From WHSW01 sp963767475 (GTDB lineage Bacteria; Actinomycetota; Thermoleophilia; Solirubrobacterales; 70-9): 64,000 nt of DNA. Where the stretch lies: contig CAVYEI010000003.1 in assembly GCA_963767475.1 (NCBI GenBank), positions 868,001-932,000 on the forward strand, in the 5' to 3' direction. How positions within the stretch are numbered: position 1 is the stretch's first letter; every line of letters starts with the position of its first letter. The notes under the pieces were generated by a model. It saw only the letters and a program-made list of their open reading frames with translations. It was not told the origin of the DNA and did not search any database. Positions 57,982-64,000 of this stretch are shown here, in pieces. The position numbers and the translations under genes are program-made.

Positions 57982-59255
57982 CCGAGATCCTGATGACCAC
58001 CTGGGACGGGGCTGGAACCACGCCTCCGCTGATGAGCATCGCCGGCGCGCTGGTTCGCCGCGGGCACCGGGTCCGCGTGCTCGCCGATCCGGTCCTGCGC
58101 GCCGAGGTCGAGGCCACCGGAGCCGAGCACCTGAGCTGGACCCGGGCGCCGCACCGGGCGACGCCGGGAATCGACAGCCTCTTCGTCCATGACTGGGAGG
58201 CCGGCCCGGAGGCGTTCGCCGTGATGCGCGACCGGATCGCCGTCGGCCCGGCGGCCGCCTACGCCGCCGACGTGCGCGAGGAGCTCACGGCGAGGCCGGC
58301 GGACTGCCTGCTCACCGAAATGTTGCTGTTCGGGCCTCAGGTCGCCGCCGAGGCGGCCGGCGTGCCGTATGTGGTCCTCAATCCGACGATCAACGTCGTC
58401 CCCGCCCCCGGCGTGCCGCCGTTCGGGCGCGGCTTCCTGCCCGCGGAAACCGAGGCCGACCGCGAGCGCGACCGAGTCGGCGCGGAGATCGGAATGCAGG
58501 CCTGGGACGCGGCGCTGCCGGCGCTCAACGCGGCGCGCGCCGAGCAGGGCCTTGAGCCGCTCGAGCACGTGCTCGACCAGGGTCGGAGCGCGGCGCTGAC
58601 ACTGGTGCTGACGAGCGCGGCGTTCGACTTCTCGGAAGGCCTGCCGCCCGTGGTCAAGCACGTCGGCCCCCGCCTGGACGACCCGCTGTGGGCCGAAGCC
58701 TGGACGCCGCCGCCGGGCGACGAACCGCTGGTGCTGGTCTCGCTCAGCTCCGACTTCCAAAACCAGGGCGACCTGCTGCGCCGGATCGCGGCCGCGCTCG
58801 GCGAGCTCCCCGTGCGCGGGGTCGTGACCACGGCCAAGGGCATCGACCCGGCCGAGATCCCGGCTCCGGACAACGTCCAGGTGGTGCGCTCGGCGCCGCA
58901 TGCCGAGGTGCTCCGCGAGGCCGCCGCGGTCGTCACCCACTGCGGGCACGGGACCACGATCAAGGCGCTCGCCGCCGGGGTGCCGCTCGTCTGCCTGCCG
59001 ATGGGCCGCGACCAGCTCGACGTCGCCGCCAGGGTCGTACATCGCGGCGCGGGCGTCCGCCTCGACCCGTCGGCCGAGCCGGCGGCGATCGGCGCGGCGC
59101 TCAGCCAGGTGCTCAGCGAGCCGGCATACCGCGATGGGGCCGAGCGGATCGCGGCCGCGATCGCCGAGGAGACGGCGAGCGATCGAGCCGTGGAGGAGAT
59201 CGAGGCGCTGACGTCGAGCGAACGGCTCAGCTCGGGAGCGGAGAGCGTGCGGTGA
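57978..59255 (+). CDS. GT1 family (UDP-)glycosyltransferase, MGT-like
   Basis: 425 aa GT-B fold. The N-terminal domain starts EILMTTWDGAGTTPPLMSIAGAL (acceptor region), and the C-terminal one holds VSLSSDFQNQG and VRSAPHAEVLREAAAVVTHCGHGTTIKALAAGVPLVCLPMGRDQ, the sugar-nucleotide signature. Relatives glycosylate macrolides and other natural products. Coupled to TetR, a xenobiotic-inactivation role is reasonable. The 3' end overlaps the convergent methyltransferase by 29 nt. Confidence 0.88.
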   Translation: MTEILMTTWDGAGTTPPLMSIAGALVRRGHRVRVLADPVLRAEVEATGAEHLSWTRAPHRATPGIDSLFVHDWEAGPEAFAVMRDRIAVGPAAAYAADVREELTARPADCLLTEMLLFGPQVAAEAAGVPYVVLNPTINVVPAPGVPPFGRGFLPAETEADRERDRVGAEIGMQAWDAALPALNAARAEQGLEPLEHVLDQGRSAALTLVLTSAAFDFSEGLPPVVKHVGPRLDDPLWAEAWTPPPGDEPLVLVSLSSDFQNQGDLLRRIAAALGELPVRGVVTTAKGIDPAEIPAPDNVQVVRSAPHAEVLREAAAVVTHCGHGTTIKALAAGVPLVCLPMGRDQLDVAARVVHRGAGVRLDPSAEPAAIGAALSQVLSEPAYRDGAERIAAAIAEETASDRAVEEIEALTSSERLSSGAESVR

Positions 59256-60114
59256 TTGCCCAGGTGGAGGACGGAGCGACGACCGCGCCGTCGTCGTCGA
59301 CGAAGTCGGCGAGCGCCTCGGCCAGGTCGTTGGCGATCTTCGGCCTGATCTCGTCGACTCGACCACCCCACCCCCGCAGGACCTCGGCCGCCGGGCCGAG
59401 GGACATGTTGAACTCGACCGCCTGCTCGAGGCTCTCGCCGACCTTGTAGGGCAGGTCCTGACGGGCAAGCGCGACGTGCTCGAAGCCGGCGTGCCTGAGC
59501 ACGTCGGAGACCGTGTCGGCGTTGGCCATCGAGAACGGCCCCGGGCCGCAGCGCGGGGCCTCGGGGTCCTCCGGTTCGTCGAGGTACTCGGCGACGACGA
59601 GCTCGGCGCGGTGCATGAACTCGTTGTCCAGTTTGCGCCTCCAGACGACCATGGTCAGCTGCCCGCCGGGCGCCAGGGCCTCGCGCACGTTGCGAAGCGC
59701 GGCGACGGGGTTGGCGAAGAACATCGTCCCCATACGCGAGAAGGCGTAGTCGAAGGTGCGCTCGAATTTCGTCAGCTCGACGTCGCAGGTCTCGAAGCTG
59801 ACGTTCTCGATCCCGGCCTCGCCGGCATCCTCGATCGCCGTCTCGATCATCCGCTCGGCGACGTCGACGCCGTGGGCGTGACCGCCGGCGCCGACGAGCT
59901 CTGCGAGCCGGAAGGTCGTGTCGCCGAGCCCGCAGCCGATGTCGAGCACCTGGTCGCCTACCTGCGGCGTCGCGATCGCGAGCGCCGACTCGCTGTGGTC
60001 GCGAAGCGCGTCCGCCACCAACTCGCGGTACTTGATCCAGACGTCGAACAGCGGCCCGTTCCAGGCCTCAGTCGCCTCGACGTTGTCCTCGACCTCCCGG
60101 ATCGCGTCTGACAC
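59227..60114 (-). CDS. Class I SAM-dependent methyltransferase (UbiE/COQ5-like)
   Basis: 295 aa. Motif I is VLDIGCGLGDTTFRLAELVG, the acidic strand-2 loop is GVDVAERM, and FSRMGTMFFANPVAALRNVREALAPGGQLTMVVW covers the later motifs. Similar to methyltransferases acting on small hydrophobic molecules. The start is GTG. The C-terminal tail overlaps the GT1 gene. Confidence 0.82.
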   Translation of the reverse strand: MSDAIREVEDNVEATEAWNGPLFDVWIKYRELVADALRDHSESALAIATPQVGDQVLDIGCGLGDTTFRLAELVGAGGHAHGVDVAERMIETAIEDAGEAGIENVSFETCDVELTKFERTFDYAFSRMGTMFFANPVAALRNVREALAPGGQLTMVVWRRKLDNEFMHRAELVVAEYLDEPEDPEAPRCGPGPFSMANADTVSDVLRHAGFEHVALARQDLPYKVGESLEQAVEFNMSLGPAAEVLRGWGGRVDEIRPKIANDLAEALADFVDDDGAVVAPSSTWAITARSPLPS

Positions 60115-60135
60115 GACTGCCTACCCCGCGTGGTG

Positions 60136-60525
60136 TCAGCCCGGCGGCATCTCCGCGAACTGCGGCGCGTCGTCGCCGATCTGGTGCCAGCTGGCCTTGT
60201 AGGCGACCTGCTGGTGAAAGCTCGGCTCCATGTCGAGGTCGGCCATCAGCCCCGCGGCGACGAAATAGACCGCGCCGAGGTCGTCGAAGATGCTCGATCC
60301 GCAGTTGCTGCAGAAGTTACGCGGCGCGAGCTCGCTCTCGTAGGTCTTGACCAGGTCCGCGCCCTTGGTGACGTTGAAGTTCTCCTTGGCCACGACCACG
60401 CCTGCGAGGCTCGATCCCGTCCAGCGCTGGCAGCGAGTGCAGTGGCAGTAACCCATCGCCTGGGGATCCGTCACCTCGTACTCCACGCCTTGGCAAAGGC
60501 AAGTTCCGGTGAGCGTTTCAGTCAT
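60136..60525 (-). CDS. GFA/CENP-V family zinc protein
   Basis: 129 aa. Zinc Cys residues in TCLCQGVEYEV, GYCHCTRCQRWTG and NFCSNCGSSIFDD match the family of glutathione-dependent formaldehyde-activating enzyme-like proteins. Most members do not act on formaldehyde; the function is unknown. It ends 21 nt from the methyltransferase start on the same strand. Confidence 0.88.
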   Translation of the reverse strand: MTETLTGTCLCQGVEYEVTDPQAMGYCHCTRCQRWTGSSLAGVVVAKENFNVTKGADLVKTYESELAPRNFCSNCGSSIFDDLGAVYFVAAGLMADLDMEPSFHQQVAYKASWHQIGDDAPQFAEMPPG

Positions 60526-60601
60526 CGTGACCCCTTCTCGAGTCGGCGTTCAACGGTCCTTGGCAACGCTATCACCGGCATGCCGGCGCGGCTGCCCGGC
60601 G

Positions 60602-60919
60602 TCAGCCGGCGACCGCGATCCGGGCGGCCGAGATCTCGCGCAGGTACTCCGGCCGATGGCCGACGACGTAGATCGTCAGCTTCGTCACCTGCTCGGGCCG
60701 CGCCCCGGCGGCCGTGAGGCAGAGGGCTACGTTGGCGAACGCCTGGCGAGCTTGGGCGGCAAGATCGCCCTCGCCGACCAGGTTGTCGTCCTCGTCCTCG
60801 GCCACCTGCCCGGCGATGAAGACCAGCCTCGTGCCCGTGGCGCCCACGACGTGGGTGTAGCTCTCCGGCACCGGCAGCCCGCTCGGGTTGATCAGCTCGT
60901 GCGCCATCGCCACGTTCAT
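60602..60919 (-). CDS. RidA-family protein, C-terminally short
   Basis: 105 aa versus about 128 for RidA. SYTHVVGATGTRLVFIAGQVAEDED, QARQAFANVALCLTAAGARPEQVTKLTIYVVG are standard RidA/YjgF. It stops at REISAARIAVAG, before the final strand that carries the catalytic Arg and Glu (Arg105/Glu120 in E. coli RidA). No continuation is found in other frames. It may be inactive as an imine hydrolase or a binding protein. Start ATG 60919; 60907 is an alternative. Confidence 0.7.
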   Translation of the reverse strand: MNVAMAHELINPSGLPVPESYTHVVGATGTRLVFIAGQVAEDEDDNLVGEGDLAAQARQAFANVALCLTAAGARPEQVTKLTIYVVGHRPEYLREISAARIAVAG

Positions 60920-60966
60920 GGTGACACCGTCGGCCGCCCGTGGCGGGAGCGGGCAGAATCCAGGAC

Positions 60967-61878
60967 ATGGACCTCTCGCTGGAGCGAATCGCAGCGGCCG
61001 GCGAACGGATCCATCCGGCATTCCTGCGCACGCCGCAGTTCGTCGACGAGCGTCTCTCCGCGCAGCTGGGCCGCGAGGTCGTGGTCAAGGTCGAGACGCT
61101 CAACCCGATCGGCAGCTTCAAGGGACGCGGAACGTGGCTGCTCGCCGAGCAGCTCGATCGCGAGCGCAAGTGGGTCTGCGCGACCGCCGGGAACTTCGGC
61201 CAGGGGCTCGCATACGCCGCCCGGGCAAACGGCGCCGGCGTGCACGTGTTCGCTTCCGCCGCTGCGCCGCCGGGGAAAGTCGAGCGGATGCGGGCGCTCG
61301 GCGCTCGGGTCGAGGTCTCCGAGCGCTCCGAGGCGGCCGCCCGCGAGTACGCCGCCGCGGCGCCGGATCAGCGCATCCTGGTCAAGGACGGGCTGGATCC
61401 GGCGATCGCCGAAGGGGCCGGGACGATCGCTGTCGAGCTCGAAGCGGCCGGTCGGATCGACACCGCGCTCGTGCAGATCGGCGACGGCGCCTTGATCTCC
61501 GGCGTCGCTCGGTGGCTGAAGGCGCACCACCCACAGACGCGAGTCGTTGGCGTCTGTGCGAGCGGCGCCCCGGCAATGGCACGCAGCTTCGAGGCGGGCC
61601 ACCCGCTGGCGGTCGAGGGCGCCGGGACGATCGCCGCCGCACTCGCGATCTCCGACCCCGTGCCGGAGTCGCTGGCGCGGATCAGCGCCCTCGTCGACGA
61701 GATCGTGCTCGTGGACGACGACGACCTGAGGTCGTCGATCGACCTGATCGCCGAGACCCTCGGTGTGCTCGTCGAGCCCGCCGGGGCGGCCGGCGTCGCG
61801 GCCCTGCGCCGGCACGGGCAGAGCATCGTCGGCGAACGCGTTGCCGTGTTGCTGACCGGCGCCGGGGCCGCAGCCTGA
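60967..61878 (+). CDS. PLP-dependent fold-type II lyase (threonine/serine dehydratase-like)
   Basis: 303 aa. The PLP Lys52 is in PIGSFKGRGTW. ATAGNFGQGLAYAARANG is the substrate loop (usually SAGNHAQG), and GDGALISGVARWLK replaces the glycine-rich phosphate loop GGGGL, with Asp-Gly in place of Gly-Gly. It lacks the regulatory C-terminal ACT domain. Related to threonine dehydratases, diaminopropionate lyases and serine racemases; the substrate is uncertain. It is divergent from ridA, which clears the enamines such enzymes release. Confidence 0.82.
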   Translation: MDLSLERIAAAGERIHPAFLRTPQFVDERLSAQLGREVVVKVETLNPIGSFKGRGTWLLAEQLDRERKWVCATAGNFGQGLAYAARANGAGVHVFASAAAPPGKVERMRALGARVEVSERSEAAAREYAAAAPDQRILVKDGLDPAIAEGAGTIAVELEAAGRIDTALVQIGDGALISGVARWLKAHHPQTRVVGVCASGAPAMARSFEAGHPLAVEGAGTIAAALAISDPVPESLARISALVDEIVLVDDDDLRSSIDLIAETLGVLVEPAGAAGVAALRRHGQSIVGERVAVLLTGAGAAA

Positions 61879-61915
61879 GAACCGGCGGGTAACGGGCCGT
61901 CCCAGCGGGCGGCGG

Positions 61916-61921
61916 TACCCT
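61916..61921 (+). promoter_or_regulatory. Putative -10 element (TACCCT)
   Basis: TACCCT ends 8 nt before the ATG of the cNMP/TrxR-like fusion gene. Confidence 0.35.
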
Positions 61922-61929
61922 CGCTCGGC

Positions 61930-63528
61930 ATGGGAACCCCGAGCAGTCCGCTCAGCCCCATCCTCTCTCCGGGGCAGCTTCAGGCCCTCGCCGCGGTGGG
62001 TGAGGAGCGCACAGCCGCGGTGGGAGAGTTCCTGTTCCGGATCGGCGACGCGCGTTACCCGTTGATCGTCGTCCTCGAAGGCGAGGCCGCGATCCTCGAC
62101 CGAGCCGGGAACGAGATCGCCCGCCAAGGCGCGAGCGGCTTCCTCGCCGAGATGAACCTGCTCACGGGGCAGACGGTCTACGTCGACGCCGTCGTCACAG
62201 AGCCGATGCGCTACATCGCCGTCGACCGCGACGACCTGCGGCCGTTGCTGTTCGACGACGCTGCGCTCGCCGACGTTCTGCTGAACACGTTCATCCGCCG
62301 CCGCGAGATCCTCCAGCAGCGCGAGGATGTCGGCCTGGAGGTCATCGGGCCGCGCTCGTCGGCAGCCACTCGTCGCCTGCTCGAGTATGCGCGCCGCAGT
62401 CTCCTCCCGCATGTGTGGCGCGACAGCGAGCGAGACGAGGATGTGGCGGCGATCGCCGCCGAGTTCGAAGCGGACGAGCTGCCGCTGGTTCGCCTGCCCG
62501 GCGGGACCGAGCTCCGCAACCCCAGCAACGGCGAGCTCTGGCGAGCGCTGGGAATCGGACTCAAGCTCGAGTCCCGCGAGGAGGTCGACCTGGCCGTGAT
62601 CGGAGGCGGTCCGGCCGGTCTCGGCGCGGCCGTGTACGGAGCCTCCGAGGGGCTCGAGACCCTGGTCGTGGAAAGCACGGTCCTCGGCGGCCAAGCGGGA
62701 GCCTCACGCCGGATCGAGAACTACCTCGGGTTCCCGGCGGGGATCAGCGGCAGCGAGCTGACCGGGCGGGCGGTCGCACAGGCACTCAAGTTCGGCGCCC
62801 GGGCGGCGACTCCGTACCGCGCGCTGGCGCTCGAGCCGGGCAACGGCTCACACCGAATCGAGCTCGAGGAGGGGCACGTGGTCGTCGCCCGCGCGATCGT
62901 GATCGCCACCGGAGCTCAGTACCGGCGCCTGCCCGTCGACGGCCTCGAGGACTACGAGGGCGTCAGCCTCTTCTACGCCGCCGGCCCGCCCGAGGCCCGC
63001 AGCTGCGCCGGCACCCGGGTAGCGGTCGTCGGCGGCGGCAACTCCGCGGGACAGGCCGCGGTCTGGCTTGCCCGCGGCGGCGCCCTGGTGACCCTCCTTC
63101 ACCGGCGGGCCGAGCTGCGCGAGACGATGTCCGACTACCTGCTGCCCGAGCTCGACCGCTTCGGCGTCGCCGTGCGCGACCGCAGCGAGGTGGTCGAGCT
63201 TCATGGGTCGGGCGGCGAGCTTGAGGCGGTGACGCTGAAGGACGGCACGAGGCTCCCCTTTGCCTCGATGTTCTGCTTTCTGGGAGCCGATCCGTGCACC
63301 GACTGGATCGGCGACGTCGTCGCCAGGGACGAACACGGTTTCATTCTCACCGGCGAGGCCGCCGGCGCCGTCGGGCTGCTCGAGACCAGCGTCCCGGGCA
63401 TCTATGCGGCCGGCGACGTTCGCGCGGGCTCAACCAAGCGCTGCGCGACGGCGGTCGGCGAGGGCGCGGCGGTGGTCGGGTTGATCCACGAGCAGCTCGA
63501 AAGCGTTCCCCTGAATGCCCGCGCTTAA
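61930..63528 (+). CDS. Cyclic-nucleotide-binding/thioredoxin-reductase-like fusion flavoprotein
   Basis: 532 aa. Residues 1-140 form a cNMP-binding beta barrel (GEFLFRIGDARYPLIVVLEG, GFLAEMNLLTGQ). About 140-215 resemble a thioredoxin/glutaredoxin-like linker. From 220 a TrxR-type flavoprotein has FAD motif GGGPAG (225-230), GGQAGASRRIENYLGFP, NADPH motif VVGGGNSAGQ (about 367-376) and the closing VPGIYAAGDVR. The CATC redox pair is absent (LFYAAG in its place). The fusion is known in actinobacteria with unknown substrates. Confidence 0.88.
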   Translation: MGTPSSPLSPILSPGQLQALAAVGEERTAAVGEFLFRIGDARYPLIVVLEGEAAILDRAGNEIARQGASGFLAEMNLLTGQTVYVDAVVTEPMRYIAVDRDDLRPLLFDDAALADVLLNTFIRRREILQQREDVGLEVIGPRSSAATRRLLEYARRSLLPHVWRDSERDEDVAAIAAEFEADELPLVRLPGGTELRNPSNGELWRALGIGLKLESREEVDLAVIGGGPAGLGAAVYGASEGLETLVVESTVLGGQAGASRRIENYLGFPAGISGSELTGRAVAQALKFGARAATPYRALALEPGNGSHRIELEEGHVVVARAIVIATGAQYRRLPVDGLEDYEGVSLFYAAGPPEARSCAGTRVAVVGGGNSAGQAAVWLARGGALVTLLHRRAELRETMSDYLLPELDRFGVAVRDRSEVVELHGSGGELEAVTLKDGTRLPFASMFCFLGADPCTDWIGDVVARDEHGFILTGEAAGAVGLLETSVPGIYAAGDVRAGSTKRCATAVGEGAAVVGLIHEQLESVPLNARA

Positions 63529-64000
63529 GCGGTCCTCGATCGCGTCGCCTGCCCGGACATCCCTTCGCAGCAATTGGAGCAGTTCTCCTCGTGTGCGCGC
63601 TGCCCACGCCGGCCACCGGGACCGACCCGATCGCGCGCCCCGAGCCGAGAACCCTGAGCGCGTCGTGGGGTACCGACAATGCCGTCGGCTGTCCGAGCGG
63701 CGAACAGGGTCTCGACAACATCCCCGTCACCTTCAACTGGTTCATCCGTCGCGTCATCGATTCAGACCACGGACTTCCGGGTCGTGCGAAGCGATGGAAG
63801 CGTCGCGCACGCCGACCTGCGCCCTTCAGTTCCCGCCGGACGAGTCGGACGAGGGCCAGACGGTGAATCTGATCGGCGACTTCGGCGACTCGGTGAGCGG
63901 CCCGACGCCGGATGCGATTCGCATCGTCGGGGCGCTGCAGGGCAGGGCTCCCGGAGCGATTCGATGGCGGCAGATCCCGCGCTTGCCGAAGGCCGAGGTG
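63514..64000 (+). pseudogene. Secreted-protein gene fragment broken by frameshifts, cut by window end
   Basis: The reading jumps between frames: a start at 63514 (MPALKRSSIASPARTSLRS), then AIGAVLLVCALPTPATG and SWGTDNAVGCPSGEQG, then from about 63,756 TTDFRVVRSDGSVAHADL, and from about 63,815 ALQFPPDESDEGQTVNLIGD and onward to the window edge. Each piece looks protein-like and they join into one secreted protein with a signal peptide. Three 1-nt shifts in about 260 nt imply either decay or poor local sequence. Unknown family. Confidence 0.5.

Noticed and set aside
1..64000. Prophage, insertion sequence, integron or defence island
   Set aside because: No transposase, integrase, phage structural gene, restriction or toxin-antitoxin gene is visible, and base composition looks uniform.

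Overview
The window is a GC-rich (about 70% by eye), densely packed bacterial chromosome segment. Most genes abut or overlap by 4 nt (ATGA/GTGA junctions), and GTG and TTG starts are common. The gene content points to an actinobacterium, most likely class Thermoleophilia (Solirubrobacterales-like): a SUF Fe-S locus with an Rrf2 regulator and SufU, a CysO-like sulfur carrier, a WS/DGAT acyltransferase, a cNMP-binding/thioredoxin-reductase fusion, and many small secreted proteins. The assignment is an inference. There is no rRNA, tRNA, CRISPR array, prophage or insertion sequence that I can see.

Layout. 1-2.2 kb: two paralogous secreted clan GH-A glycosidases (a third lies at 13 kb). 2.2-6.3 kb (minus): CysO-like carrier, rhodanese-MoeZ, small membrane proteins, a family 2 glycosyltransferase and HtpX. 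6.5-9 kb: NarL-type two-component pair and a methyltransferase. 9-18 kb: SUF iron-sulfur assembly in three blocks (rrf2-sufC-sufS; sufU; Rieske-sufB-sufD), interleaved with a dioxygenase, a glycosidase and small secreted proteins. 18-19.8 kb: SnoaL-like protein, membrane-anchored nuclease, methyltransferase. 19.8-30 kb: a metal block with EfeB/EfeO iron uptake behind a DtxR/IdeR-like box, a seven-gene minus-strand run headed by a Fur-family regulator and holding copper proteins (CopCD, YcnI), and a divergent zinc transporter (ZnuB-ZnuC-ZnuB2-ZnuA). 30-38 kb: M23 peptidase, YibE/F, metallophosphoesterase, a FedB-like membrane protein with a cupredoxin-like lipoprotein, a secreted trypsin-like protease and a TauE/SafE exporter. 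38-46.6 kb: TenA/CADD-like protein, thioredoxin-like protein without CxxC, GNAT, CDF exporter, IspH, M28 peptidase, WS/DGAT, DMT transporter. 46.5-53.4 kb: DrrAB-type ABC exporter, copper-radical oxidase, second DMT transporter, secreted proteins, a DHFR-fold reductase. 53.5-57.1 kb: an uncharacterised DUF4331-TPR-NicO operon. 57.4-64 kb: TetR plus GT1 glycosyltransferase, methyltransferase, GFA protein, short RidA, PLP lyase, cNMP/TrxR-like fusion, and a broken secreted-protein gene running off the end.

Two patterns cut across the window. First, at least sixteen genes on both strands have a TANNNT-like hexamer ending 6-8 nt before the start codon, which fits leaderless transcription. Second, five genes can be read whole only if a 1-nt frameshift is allowed (near 39, 4,615, 7,265, 42,515 and several in 63,560-63,820), and one has an in-frame TGA at codon 3 (54,235). 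These are either assembly indels or real decay, and raw reads would decide. The DUF4331-TPR-NicO operon and the Fur-led copper operon are the best candidates for undescribed systems.
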